NCBI GenBank assembly: GCA_963663845.2
Contig: OY760650.2
Coordinates: forward strand, 744,001 to 808,000
Length of the DNA stretch: 64,000 nt
Direction: 5' to 3'
From: Versatilivorator sp963663845
GTDB taxonomy: Bacteria > Acidobacteriota > Terriglobia > Versatilivoradales > Versatilivoraceae
Part shown: piece by piece, positions 16,982 to 26,224 of the stretch
How positions within the stretch are numbered: position 1 is the first letter of the stretch
Layout: the number at the start of each line of letters is the position of its first letter
Notes under the pieces: generated by a model
Databases searched by the model: none
The model's input: the letters and a program-made list of their open reading frames with translations, nothing else
What the model was told of the DNA's origin: nothing
Made by a program: the position numbers and the translations under genes

Positions 16982-19549
16982 TTAATCCAAATAGATAAAC
17001 TCGTTCAGATTCAGCGCCACCAGGCAGAAAAGCTCCAGCGCCTTGTCCTGGTCCGTTCGGTGCTTTTGCCGGAGCGATTCCATCAACTCCACCCCTCGGG
17101 CCACCTCCGGCCCCGTCGGAAGCCGCTGCAACACCCGGTTGAGGGCCAGGCGGACCCGGGCAGCCGGGTCTCCTCCGCCCTCTTCCCGGACGAAGCCGGC
17201 CAGCACCCGGGCCTGCCGGTTCATGAACTCGCCGTTGAGGGTGTGCAGGGCCTGGGTGGGCTGTGTGGTGGAGAAGCGCACCGGGCAGGTGGCGTCGGGG
17301 TCGGCTCCGTCGAAGGCCGCGATGAGCGGCACGATCAGGGAACGCTTGGTGTGAACGTAGATGCTCCTGCGGGTCAGGTCGCGGGGAGAGGAAACCCACC
17401 AGTTCTGACCCGGCACCGATTGCCCGGCCAGGACCTCCTCGGGAATGACCGGATAGATGCCGGGACCGGTCATGGTCAGGTTGAGGCTGCCGTTGACCGC
17501 CAGCACCGAGTCCCGAACCTCCTCGGCCGCCAGCCGGCGCATGCCGAACCGCCACAGCAGGCGGTTCTCGGGGTCGCGGGCCAGCGCCTGCTCCCGAGAC
17601 CCGGACGCCATCCGATAGGCGCTGGACAACAGGACCATCCGGTGGACAGGCTTCAGGCGCCAGCCGCTCCGGACCCACTCCACCGCCAGCCAGTCCAGCA
17701 GTCCGGGATGGGTGGGGGCGGCGCCCCGAAGGCCGAAGTCGTTGGGCGTCCGCACCAGGCCCTGCCCGAAATGGTGCTGCCAGACCCGGTTGACCATGAC
17801 CCGGGCCGTGAGGGGGTTGCCGGGGCTGGCGATCCAGCGGGCCAGCGCCAGGCGCCGCCCCGAGGTCTTTCCCTTGACTGGCGCCGGGCTGAGCCGGGGC
17901 CGGGGAGGCGAGAGGACCGAAGGGAAACCCGGCTCCACCCGCTCTCCCCTTCCCCGATAGCTGCCTCGGGCCAACACGAAGGTCTCCCGGGGCTCGGGAC
18001 CCACCTCGGTCACGCAAAGGGCCTGCAAATCCTCCTTGGCTGCGGCCTCCCTCATCCACTCCAGGCGTTTTCGGTATTCCGCATAGTCCTCGAGCTGCAC
18101 ATCGCTCACCAGCCGCGGAACGCGGGTGGCCAGAATCCCCGCCCGGTTTTCTTCCTGGCGGAAGGCTTCCTTCTCCTCGGGGGTCAGGTCCTCGGCGACC
18201 AGATTCTCGATCTTCTCCAACTGGCGCAGCACCGGGGCCGACTGCCGCCGGAATATCTGCCCTCGCCACCCGGCTTCCAGGCGTCTGCGAGGTTCCCGAG
18301 GCGGGCCGATGTCGCATAGCGAGGCCTCGGCCACCGTCTCGGGCTTGCGCACCCCGTAGCGCTTCAATCCATGGAAGAAGGCCAGAAAGCGGTAGTAGTC
18401 CCTCTGGGGAAGCGGGTCCAGCTTGTGGTCGTGGCAGCGGGCGCAGTTGAGCGTCAGACCCAGGAACACCTGGCTGGTGGTGGTGACGATATCGTCCAGG
18501 TCCTCGTAGAGCTCCTGCACGGGGTCCACCGGCTCGTCCTGCCAGAGGCCCAGGCGGTAGAAGCCGGTGGCGATGATGTTTTCGGGAGCGGGCGGCTCCA
18601 GCTCGTCGCCCGCCAACTGCTCCAGGATGAAGCGGTCGTAAGGCTTGTCCTCGCTGAAGGCGCGGATGACGTAGTCGCGGTAGCGCCACACCAGCGGCTT
18701 GGGACCGTCCCGCTCGTAGCTGTTGGTCTCGGCGTAGCGGACCAGGTCGAGCCAGTGCCTGGCCCAGCGCTCCCCGTACTGCGGCGAAGCCAGCAGCCGG
18801 TCCACCACCCGGGCGAAGGCGCCGGGGGAGGAGTCGGCCAGGAAGGCCTCCACCTGGGCCGGAGTGGGCGGCAAGCCGGTCAGGTCGTAATAGGCGCGGC
18901 GCAGCAGCACCCGCCTGGAGGCCGGTGGAGAGGGTTCCAACCCGGCGGCTTCCAGCCTGGACAACACGAAGGCGTCGATGGGGGTCCGGACCCAGGCCTC
19001 CCGCTCGACTCGAGGGACCTCGGGCCGCCGGGGCGGCTGGAAGGACCAGAAACTCAGGCCCTCCTCCACCCGGGGCGATCCGCCGTTCTCCTCGCCCCCT
19101 GGCGGGCCGGGACTCTCTTCCTGTCCGGCAAGCTCCGGTTGTTCCGGCTGCTCTTCGGGCCAGGGCGCTCCCTGCTCCGCCCATCGCGTCAGCACGGCCA
19201 CCTGCTCCGGCGGCAGCGGCCCTCCGGGCGGCATCTTGGGGCCGGCGTAGCTGATGGCACGGATCAGCAGGCTGGAGGCCGGATTCTCCGGATCGACGGC
19301 GGGACCTTGCCGGCCGCCCTGCAGAATGGCCTCCCGGCTGGTCAGGCGCAGCCCGGCCTGGACGGTAGGCTGACCGCCGTGGCAGCCGAAGCAGCGGGTC
19401 TCCAGGATGGGCCGGACCTGTTGCCGGAAGAAGACCGCCGGATCATCCTCCGACTGTTGAGCGAGGACCCGCTGGAACCCGGCCGGCGCCAGCAGCGCCA
19501 GCAGCCCCAGGGTCCGGCAAAGGAGCGAGGTCGGCACGGCGAGTCTCAT
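16982..19549 (-). CDS. Planctomycete-type cytochrome c / DUF1549 / DUF1553 protein
   Basis: An 855-residue exported protein. A signal peptide (about 1-30, LGLLALLAPAG) is followed by a PSCyt1 domain with one haem c motif CFGCH (about residue 52). DUF1549 follows (about 140-350, with RHWLDLVRYAET and NCARCHDHKLDPL, a second CxxCH). DUF1553 is C-terminal (about 560-840, with ASPGNPLTARVMVNRVWQHH). Such proteins are abundant in Planctomycetes, Verrucomicrobia and Acidobacteria, are usually paired with DUF1501, and are thought to act in periplasmic redox or glycan breakdown. The stop codon touches the first possible start of the DUF1501 gene, so the two form an operon. Confidence 0.93.
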   Translation of the reverse strand: MRLAVPTSLLCRTLGLLALLAPAGFQRVLAQQSEDDPAVFFRQQVRPILETRCFGCHGGQPTVQAGLRLTSREAILQGGRQGPAVDPENPASSLLIRAISYAGPKMPPGGPLPPEQVAVLTRWAEQGAPWPEEQPEQPELAGQEESPGPPGGEENGGSPRVEEGLSFWSFQPPRRPEVPRVEREAWVRTPIDAFVLSRLEAAGLEPSPPASRRVLLRRAYYDLTGLPPTPAQVEAFLADSSPGAFARVVDRLLASPQYGERWARHWLDLVRYAETNSYERDGPKPLVWRYRDYVIRAFSEDKPYDRFILEQLAGDELEPPAPENIIATGFYRLGLWQDEPVDPVQELYEDLDDIVTTTSQVFLGLTLNCARCHDHKLDPLPQRDYYRFLAFFHGLKRYGVRKPETVAEASLCDIGPPREPRRRLEAGWRGQIFRRQSAPVLRQLEKIENLVAEDLTPEEKEAFRQEENRAGILATRVPRLVSDVQLEDYAEYRKRLEWMREAAAKEDLQALCVTEVGPEPRETFVLARGSYRGRGERVEPGFPSVLSPPRPRLSPAPVKGKTSGRRLALARWIASPGNPLTARVMVNRVWQHHFGQGLVRTPNDFGLRGAAPTHPGLLDWLAVEWVRSGWRLKPVHRMVLLSSAYRMASGSREQALARDPENRLLWRFGMRRLAAEEVRDSVLAVNGSLNLTMTGPGIYPVIPEEVLAGQSVPGQNWWVSSPRDLTRRSIYVHTKRSLIVPLIAAFDGADPDATCPVRFSTTQPTQALHTLNGEFMNRQARVLAGFVREEGGGDPAARVRLALNRVLQRLPTGPEVARGVELMESLRQKHRTDQDKALELFCLVALNLNEFIYLD

Positions 19550-19676
19550 CGAATTTCCGCTGTTTCTTCGGTGGGGATACTGGGATAGGATACACCTCTC
19601 TACCGCAAAAGGAAACCGCGGGGCGGAGGCACGGAAGCAACGGACCGGTGCGGAATTTACCCCCGCAGGAGCGGCC

Positions 19677-20942
19677 ATGACCACCCGACGGCGTCCCACT
19701 CACACCAGGCGGCAGGTGCTGACCGCCGGCGCCCTGGGCTTGGCGGGCATGGGCCAGGCCTCCCTCTCCGGCGGCCGGCCCGCCCCGGAGGGCGCTTCCG
19801 GCGCCGGTCGTCCACCCGAACCCCGCTCCGCTGCCCTTCCCGTGCTCCAGCCCGGAGAAGCGGCCGCGGTGGGAATGTCGGAAGCGCGCCTCCGCCGGAT
19901 CAGCGACCGCCTGCGGGAGGAGACCTCCGAGGGCGGGGTGGGTTCGGCCTCCCTCCTGGTAGCCCGCCGCGCCAGAGTGGTTCTCCACCAGGGATTCGGG
20001 AGGCTGAACCGGCAACCCGGGGCTCCCGCCACCCAACCGGACACCCTCTACATCGTGGCCTCCATCAGCAAGCCGGTGAGCGTCTGCGGGCTGATGCTGC
20101 TGGTGGAGGAGGGCCGGGTGGCGCTCGCCGACCGGGTGCAGCGCTACCTGCCCGAGTTTCAAGGCAGGCTCAAGGAGAGGGTCCTGGTCAGCCACCTGCT
20201 CTCTCACACTTCGGGCCTGCCCGACATGGTGCCGGAAAACACCCAACTGCGCCGGGCCCATGCGCCGCTGAGCCGATTCGTGGCGGCGGCCCTGCGCACC
20301 CCGCTGCTGTTCGAGCCGGGCACCCGGTTCTCCTACCAGAGCATGGGGACACTGCTGGCCGCCGAGATCGCCGAGCGGGTCTCGGGCACGAGCCTGAGAG
20401 ACCTGCTGCGGTCCAGGATCTTCCGGCCGCTCGGCATGGAGCGCACCATGCTGGGCCTGGAGGGTCCCACGGTCGAAGAGACCGCCATCTTCCAGGAGAA
20501 TGGAAACTCGGAGAAATCCAGGCGCTGGGGGCCCAACTCACCCTACTGGCGAGCCATGGGCCACCCCTGGGGCGGCCTCCACGCGACCACCGGCGACCTG
20601 GGAGTCCTGTTGCAGACCTTTCTGAACGGCGGCGGCTACGGGGAGGCGCGGGTCTTCTCGCCGGCCACCACCGCGGCCATGACCCGCGACCAGAACGGCG
20701 AACTGGAGGCTCCCTGGGGATATGGATGGGCCCTGCGGGACTCCCCGGCGTGGAACTACTTCGGAGGCCTGGGAACCGCCGGCGCCTTCGGGCACGTGGG
20801 CATCACCGGCACCGTGGCCTGGGCAGACCCCGGGCGCCAACTGATCTGCGTCCTGCTGAGCACCCGCACGGCCGCCCACCAGGACGGCTTCCTGCTCAAG
20901 AGCATCTCCAACATGGTGCATGCAGCGGTCATCGGAGGATGA
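19677..20942 (+). CDS. Exported serine hydrolase, beta-lactamase class C family
   Basis: A 421-residue protein with a Tat-like signal (HTRRQVLTAGALGLAGMG) and the class C penicillin-binding fold. The nucleophile motif Ser-x-x-Lys is ASISKPVS (about residue 130). The tyrosine motif is FSYQSMG (about 218), with Ser where Asn is usual in Tyr-x-Asn. The third motif is GHVGITG (about 375). Such enzymes are esterases or peptidases more often than antibiotic resistance enzymes. AGGAG lies six bases before ATG. It is divergent from the DUF1553 gene and its stop overlaps the next start region (ATGA), suggesting a coupled operon of exported proteins. Confidence 0.88.
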   Translation: MTTRRRPTHTRRQVLTAGALGLAGMGQASLSGGRPAPEGASGAGRPPEPRSAALPVLQPGEAAAVGMSEARLRRISDRLREETSEGGVGSASLLVARRARVVLHQGFGRLNRQPGAPATQPDTLYIVASISKPVSVCGLMLLVEEGRVALADRVQRYLPEFQGRLKERVLVSHLLSHTSGLPDMVPENTQLRRAHAPLSRFVAAALRTPLLFEPGTRFSYQSMGTLLAAEIAERVSGTSLRDLLRSRIFRPLGMERTMLGLEGPTVEETAIFQENGNSEKSRRWGPNSPYWRAMGHPWGGLHATTGDLGVLLQTFLNGGGYGEARVFSPATTAAMTRDQNGELEAPWGYGWALRDSPAWNYFGGLGTAGAFGHVGITGTVAWADPGRQLICVLLSTRTAAHQDGFLLKSISNMVHAAVIGG

Positions 20943-20947
20943 ACGGG

Positions 20948-22177
20948 ATGGAACGCCGACGTTTTCTCAAGCTGGCCGGGACGGCGGTGGCGGCCGCGGC
21001 GGCTCCCTGGCCGCTGCCGGCGGGGGCCTCGGCGCCCTGCAAGATCGCCGCCTTGGCCACCACCTACCACGTCCGCTCCCACGCCGACAACTTCATCACC
21101 CGCTTCCTGGAAGGCTACTGGATCAACGACCGCTACACCCCCCCTCCCTGCCGGGTGGCCTCGCTCTACGTGGAGCAGGAGCACCCTGCCGACATCAGCG
21201 CCCGCCTGGCCGGGAGCTGGGGGGTGGGCCGCTACCCGACCATCCGGGAGGCGCTCACCCTGGGTGGAGACACCCTGGCGGTGGACGGCGTCCTGCTCAT
21301 CGCCGAGCACGGCGACTACCCCACCAACGTCAAGAACCAGAAGCTCTACCCCCGGTACGAATACATGGAGGAGATCGTGAGGGTCTTCCGCCAATCGGGC
21401 CGGGCGGCGCCGGTCTTCAACGACAAGCAACTCTCCTGGGACTGGGACCAGTCCAGGCAGATGGTTGACTGGTCCAGGGAGCTGGGATTTCCGTTCATGG
21501 CGGGCTCCTCGGTATCGGTGACCTTCCGCCGCCCCGAGCTGGACTTCCCTCTGGAGACCCCATTGGAAGAGGCCATGGCGGTGGGCGGCGGCTGGGTGGC
21601 CGACGGCGGGCTGTTCCACCTGCTGGAAACCCTGCAGTGCTTTGCCGAGCGCCGCAGGGGCGGCGAGACCGGGGTGAAGGCGGTGCAGTTGCTGGCCGAC
21701 GACGCCGTGTGGAAGGCAGCCGACGAAGGAAGGTTCAGCCGGGGACTGCTGGAGGCCGCCCTTTCGCGCGGAGCCAGGGTGACGCCCGGTCCGGTGGAGG
21801 AGAAGGCCCCGCAGCCGGTGGCCTGCCTGGTGGAGTACAGCGACGGTTTTCGCGGCAGCGCCCTGGCCCTGGGCGGCAAGGTAGCCGAGTACCTGGCCGC
21901 GGTCCGGATCGAAGGTCAGGCGGCGCCCCGGTCCACCCTCTGCTACATTCCGATCGAGAACTCCAACAACTTCAGTCCGCTGGTGGATTCCATCGGGCGC
22001 ATGTTCACCCGGGGCGCCCTGGACTACCCGGTGGAGCGCACCCTGCTGACCAGCGGGACCCTCTCCTTTCTGATGGAGTCCTGGCACCGCGGCCAGGTTC
22101 GCATCGAGACGCCCATGCTCGACATCGCCTACCGCGCGCCCAAAACCTCCTACTATGCCCGTGGCCGGGGGGCCTGA
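20948..22177 (+). CDS. Tat-exported protein of unknown function
   Basis: A 409-residue protein with a clear Tat signal (MERRRFLKLAGTAVAAAAA). ATG 20948 is chosen because GGAGG ends nine bases upstream; ATG 20939, which overlaps the previous stop, would leave no space for that site. The mature part starts with an alpha/beta segment KIAALATTYHVRSHADNFI and contains RYEYMEEIVRVFRQSGRAAP and DKQLSWDWDQSR. The general layout resembles exported oxidoreductase-like proteins found beside sugar-catabolic genes in Acidobacteria and Planctomycetes, but I cannot name a characterised family. It sits between the serine hydrolase and the SMP-30-like gene with one-base gaps. Confidence 0.75.
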   Translation: MERRRFLKLAGTAVAAAAAPWPLPAGASAPCKIAALATTYHVRSHADNFITRFLEGYWINDRYTPPPCRVASLYVEQEHPADISARLAGSWGVGRYPTIREALTLGGDTLAVDGVLLIAEHGDYPTNVKNQKLYPRYEYMEEIVRVFRQSGRAAPVFNDKQLSWDWDQSRQMVDWSRELGFPFMAGSSVSVTFRRPELDFPLETPLEEAMAVGGGWVADGGLFHLLETLQCFAERRRGGETGVKAVQLLADDAVWKAADEGRFSRGLLEAALSRGARVTPGPVEEKAPQPVACLVEYSDGFRGSALALGGKVAEYLAAVRIEGQAAPRSTLCYIPIENSNNFSPLVDSIGRMFTRGALDYPVERTLLTSGTLSFLMESWHRGQVRIETPMLDIAYRAPKTSYYARGRGA

Positions 22178-22178
22178 G

Positions 22179-23117
22179 ATGAGAGCCCCGGGAATCTACG
22201 CCATCCACACCCGGCTGTTCGACCTGGTGGGGCGCCGCACTCCCATCGTCAAGGTGGCGGGCGGCTTCGGGCGGCTGACCGGGCCGCTCTTCAGCCGCAT
22301 CGGCTACCTGCTGTTCAGCGATTCCCGCGGCGGCAGGATCTGCCGGTGGACCCTCTCCCCCTGGGAAGAGGAGCCCCTGGGAGGCCGGCTCACCACCTAC
22401 CGGGTCTGCACCGGTGAGCCCCAGGGGATCACCTTCGACCATCAGGGCCGGCTGCTGATGTGCGAAAGAAACCCCGGCAGGGTGGTTCGCCTGGAAAAGG
22501 ACGGAAGCGCCACCGTGCTGGCCGAATACTACCGGGGCCGGCCCCTGGGCGCGCCCGACGACCTGGTCTACAACATCGACGGCAGCATCTTCTTCAGCGC
22601 CGCACCCGCTCCCGAGAGCTTCCAGGTCCGCCCCCCGGGGGACCGGCAGGAGGCTGCCTCCATGCCCCGTCCGGCCGTCTACCGCATCCCCCGCTCACAG
22701 ATTCCGGGCGCAATCCGGCTGGAGCGGGCCTCCGGGGAATGCGGCCGGCCCACCGGCGTGACCCTGGGGCCCAGGCAGAACCGGCTCTACGTGGCCGATG
22801 CCCGCCTGCGGAACATTCGAGCCCACCCCATCCGGGACGACGGCGCCCTGGATAGCGGCCGGGTCATCGCCGAGTTTCCCTCGCAGGACCCCGGAACCCC
22901 GGGCGGCCTCAAGACCGACGAGGAGGGCCACCTCTACGCCTGCGGCCCGGGCGGCCTGTGGGTCTTCTCCCCCGATGGCGCCCAACTGGGCGCCATCGTC
23001 ACCCCCGAGCCTCCCACCAACTGCGGTTGGGGCCGAGGCTTCCGGGGCCTCTACATCACCACCGGGACGTCTCTCTATTTCGTGGAAACCAAGGTGCCGG
23101 GGACCCGCACCTATTGA
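22179..23117 (+). CDS. SMP-30/gluconolactonase-like beta-propeller protein
   Basis: A 312-residue protein with the six-bladed propeller pattern of the SMP-30/gluconolactonase/LRE family. Seen: EPQGITFDHQGRLLMCERN (about residue 73), LGAPDDLVYNIDGSIFF (about 122), PTGVTLGPRQNRLYVADA (about 190), and GGLKTDEEGHLYACGPGGL (about 245). These carry the Asn and Asp residues that bind a metal in the family. No signal peptide is obvious with the ATG at 22179, one base after the previous stop. The family hydrolyses aldonolactones or similar esters. The operon context is a serine hydrolase and a Tat protein. Confidence 0.8.
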   Translation: MRAPGIYAIHTRLFDLVGRRTPIVKVAGGFGRLTGPLFSRIGYLLFSDSRGGRICRWTLSPWEEEPLGGRLTTYRVCTGEPQGITFDHQGRLLMCERNPGRVVRLEKDGSATVLAEYYRGRPLGAPDDLVYNIDGSIFFSAAPAPESFQVRPPGDRQEAASMPRPAVYRIPRSQIPGAIRLERASGECGRPTGVTLGPRQNRLYVADARLRNIRAHPIRDDGALDSGRVIAEFPSQDPGTPGGLKTDEEGHLYACGPGGLWVFSPDGAQLGAIVTPEPPTNCGWGRGFRGLYITTGTSLYFVETKVPGTRTY

Positions 23118-23127
23118 GGCGCTTCGA

Positions 23128-23949
23128 TCACTTCCAGTAGAGGCGGGAGGCGTTCCCACCCATGACGGCCCAGACCTCTTCCCTGGAAAGATAGGGAGCG
23201 AGGCGCTCCAGCCACTTCAGTGCCCTGAGGTAGCCGGACTTCAGCAACACGTGGGGAAAATCGCTCCCCCAGATCAACCGTCCGGGACCGAACTGATCGT
23301 AGAGAACCCTCAGCAGCTCGGCGCAGTCCTGGTGGGGATAGGGCTGGCGCGAGCAGTAGTAGGCTCCGGAGACCTTCACCCGGACGTTGGGGAGGTCGGC
23401 CAGTTGGAGCAGCGGCTGAAAGACCGCCGTCCTGGGGCCGGTCCCGACCGGGGGATGGGCCATGTGGTCGATGACAACCTGAACGTGGGGAAACCGCCGG
23501 GCCAGGGCCGCCGCCGCCGGCAGGTGGGCGAACCCCGTCAGCAGGTTCACCACCACCCCCAGCCGCCCGGCCGCCTTCCACAGTCCGAAGGTGGAGGGAT
23601 GGCCGAAGACCTCACCCTCTGCGGGCACCTCGGGGCGCAGCCTCAGTCCCTTGCATCCCCTCTCGCCGGCCCAGTACTCCAGCCGTTCAGCCGCCTCCGG
23701 CTTGCGGGGATCCACCACGCAGACCGCCTTGTAACGGTCGGGCTCGCCCGCGGCGGCCTCGGCCACGTAGCTGTTGTCCTCCCCCGGATAGAGCGGCTGC
23801 ACCAGCACCGCGCGATTCACCCCGTACTCGTCCATGTACTGGGCGAACAATTCCAGGGGAACGTCGCACTGGGGGCTGACGGTGGTGGCCCCCGGGTCGG
23901 GATAGTCGGGCGCCGGCCTCCATACGTGCAGGTGAGCGTCCACGATCAT
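23128..23949 (-). CDS. Amidohydrolase family (TIM-barrel) protein
   Basis: A 273-residue metal-dependent hydrolase of the amidohydrolase-2 family. The N-terminal metal motif is DAHLHVW (residues 4-10). A central VVIDHMAHPP (about residue 158) supplies another His, and the C-terminal WGSDFPH (about 222) holds the conserved Asp. Length is typical. Relatives hydrolyse lactones (for example in 4-sulfomuconolactone or fucose breakdown) or decarboxylate aromatic acids. It is convergent with the SMP-30-like gene, with only 10 bases between them, and divergent from the hydantoinase genes. Substrate unknown. Confidence 0.85.
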   Translation of the reverse strand: MIVDAHLHVWRPAPDYPDPGATTVSPQCDVPLELFAQYMDEYGVNRAVLVQPLYPGEDNSYVAEAAAGEPDRYKAVCVVDPRKPEAAERLEYWAGERGCKGLRLRPEVPAEGEVFGHPSTFGLWKAAGRLGVVVNLLTGFAHLPAAAALARRFPHVQVVIDHMAHPPVGTGPRTAVFQPLLQLADLPNVRVKVSGAYYCSRQPYPHQDCAELLRVLYDQFGPGRLIWGSDFPHVLLKSGYLRALKWLERLAPYLSREEVWAVMGGNASRLYWK

Positions 23950-24106
23950 GCCAGCCTCCGGTTGGACCCATCAATTCGGGGTGAAAATTCTATGAAATAT
24001 CGGTGACAGAGGCAAGAGGGATATACTCTGTTGACGCTCCTCGGGCGGCTTCCTTAAGATGGATGGCTTCGCCCCGGCCGGAGACCTGCCGGGGCCGCCA
24101 GCTTCC

Positions 24107-26224
24107 ATGCGCATCGGCATAGACATCGGCGGCACCTTCACCGACATCGTGTGCGTCACGCCCGAGGGGTCCCTGCTGGTGCGCAAAGTTCCCTCCACCC
24201 CCGACGACTACAGCCGATCGGTGCTGGAATGCCTGCCCGGCCTCTTTCGGGAAGGGGGATCGGGACCGGACCGGGTCCAGGAAGTCATCCACGGGACCAC
24301 GGTGGCCACCAACGCCCTGCTGCAGGGCAGCGGGGCCCGCACCGCCCTGATCACCACCCAGGGGTTTCGGGACGTGCTGGAGCTGCGGCGCATCCGCATG
24401 CCCGAGCTCTACAACTGGGACTGGGACAAGCCGCCCGACCTGGTCCCCCGGCGCCTGCGCCGGGAAGTCCCCGAAAGGGTGGACGCCCGGGGCACGGTGA
24501 TCCATCCCCTGGATTGCCGCCGGGCCGAGCAGGCCATCGACGAGATCGCCGACTCCGGGGTCGAGTCCCTGGCCGTCTGCCTGATCAACTCCTACGCCAA
24601 TCCGGAGCACGAGGAAAGGCTGGCCGAGCTGATCCGGCAAAAGCACCCGGACCTGCCGCTCAGCCTTTCCAGCCACATCCTGAGAGAGGTCCGGGAGTAC
24701 GAGCGCACCGCCACCACGGTGGTCAACGCCTACGTGCTCCCCATCGTCGAGCGCTACGTCCGGTCGCTGCAAGCGGCCTTCGCCAGGCTGGGCATGGGAG
24801 CGCCCCTGCTCATCATGCAGTCCAACGGCGGCGTGATGACCGCCGAGGCCTGCCGGCGGCAACCCGTCTACATCATCGAGTCGGGCCCGGCGGCCGGGGT
24901 GATCGCTTCCCGGGAGCTGGCCAGGCGCATGGACCTGGACAACGTCATCACCTTCGACATGGGCGGCACCACCGCCAAGGCCTCCATCATCGAAGAGGGC
25001 GCCCTGCAGATCGCCGCCGAGTACGAGGTGGGCTCCTCGCTTTCCAGCGTCAGCCGCCTGATCAAGGGCGGGGGGCACCTGATCCGCATTCCGGCCATCG
25101 ACGTGGCCGAAGTGGGCGCCGGGGGAGGCAGCATCGCCTGGCTGGACGCCGGAGGGGCCTTGAACATCGGGCCGCGCAGCGCCGGGGCCTCGCCGGGACC
25201 GGTCTGCTACGACCAGGGAGGAACCGAGGCCACCATCACCGACGCCAACCTGCTGCTCGGCTACATCAACCCCGAGGGGCTGGTGGGCGGCGGCCTGCCC
25301 CTCAACCGCCGCAAGGCCGAGCAAGCCCTGTCGGAACAGATCGCCCAGCCCCTGGGTCTGGACCTGATCGAGGCGGCCTACGGCGTGCACCTGCTGGCCA
25401 ACTCCACCATGATCCGGGCGGTGCGGGCCGTCTCCACCGAGCGCGGCCGCGACCTGAGGGATGCCGTCCTGTTCGCCTTCGGGGGCAGCGGACCCATTCA
25501 CGCCTGCGGCATGGCGGGCTCGCTGGAGATGAGCCGGGCGGTCATCCCCCTCCATCCCGGACTCTTCAGCGCCTTCGGGCTGCTGTCGGCCGACATCGAG
25601 CACCATCGGGTCCAGACCTGCTACCAGGACTCCCGCAACGCCGACCTGGAACGGCTCAACCGGCTCCTGGAGCGCATGGAGTCCGAGGTGACGCGGCTGC
25701 TGGAGGAAGAGGGGTTCGCTCCCAACGAGATCCGGATTCTGCGCAAAGCCGACCTGCGCTATTCCGGCCAGTCCTTCGAGCTCTCCCTACCCCTTCCCGA
25801 GGGCCCCCTGGACGCCGGCGCCGTCCGCCGCCTGGAGGAGGCCTTCGACGAGGAGCACCAGAAGACCTACGGGCATCGAGCCCGTCCGGGGGAGGCCTAC
25901 ACGCTGGTCAACCTGCGCCTGATCGGCCGGGTGGCCCAGCGGCGCAGCCTGCTGCACGGGGGGGCGCCCGCCGCCGCGGCCCGGCCCGTCCATTCCCGCC
26001 GCAGGGCCTACTTCGGCCCCGAGCAGGGGTGGATGGAGTGCCCGCTGCCGGCCAGGACCGACCTGGAGAGCCCACGCCGGGGCCCCCTGCTGATCGACGA
26101 GTTCGACACCACCATCGTGGTCCCTCCCGGGTGGCGAGCCCGGGCCGACGGCGCCGGCAACCTGTCGCTGCGGCTGGCCAAACCCTCCGGCGAGGGGAAC
26201 CGGCCCGGAAAGGTCCTGCCATGA
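24107..26224 (+). CDS. Hydantoinase/oxoprolinase family subunit A
   Basis: A 705-residue ATP-using subunit of the HyuA/oxoprolinase/acetone carboxylase family. The start is set at MRIGIDIGGTFTDIV because this is the conserved family N-terminus and holds the phosphate loop (GGTFTD). Seen further in: HGTTVATNALLQG (about 64), ESGPAAGVIASRE (about 260), FDMGGTTAKASII (about 284) and FGGSGPIHACGMA (about 460). Such pairs hydrolyse hydantoins or 5-oxoproline, or carboxylate ketones, with ATP. The stop overlaps the start of subunit B. The precise substrate cannot be read. Confidence 0.92.
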   Translation: MRIGIDIGGTFTDIVCVTPEGSLLVRKVPSTPDDYSRSVLECLPGLFREGGSGPDRVQEVIHGTTVATNALLQGSGARTALITTQGFRDVLELRRIRMPELYNWDWDKPPDLVPRRLRREVPERVDARGTVIHPLDCRRAEQAIDEIADSGVESLAVCLINSYANPEHEERLAELIRQKHPDLPLSLSSHILREVREYERTATTVVNAYVLPIVERYVRSLQAAFARLGMGAPLLIMQSNGGVMTAEACRRQPVYIIESGPAAGVIASRELARRMDLDNVITFDMGGTTAKASIIEEGALQIAAEYEVGSSLSSVSRLIKGGGHLIRIPAIDVAEVGAGGGSIAWLDAGGALNIGPRSAGASPGPVCYDQGGTEATITDANLLLGYINPEGLVGGGLPLNRRKAEQALSEQIAQPLGLDLIEAAYGVHLLANSTMIRAVRAVSTERGRDLRDAVLFAFGGSGPIHACGMAGSLEMSRAVIPLHPGLFSAFGLLSADIEHHRVQTCYQDSRNADLERLNRLLERMESEVTRLLEEEGFAPNEIRILRKADLRYSGQSFELSLPLPEGPLDAGAVRRLEEAFDEEHQKTYGHRARPGEAYTLVNLRLIGRVAQRRSLLHGGAPAAAARPVHSRRRAYFGPEQGWMECPLPARTDLESPRRGPLLIDEFDTTIVVPPGWRARADGAGNLSLRLAKPSGEGNRPGKVLP

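Noticed and set aside
16935..19184. N-terminal extension of the DUF1501 gene through the DUF1553 gene
   Set aside because: The frame is open only because of GC bias; the Tat signal and strong ribosome site fix the start at 16934.
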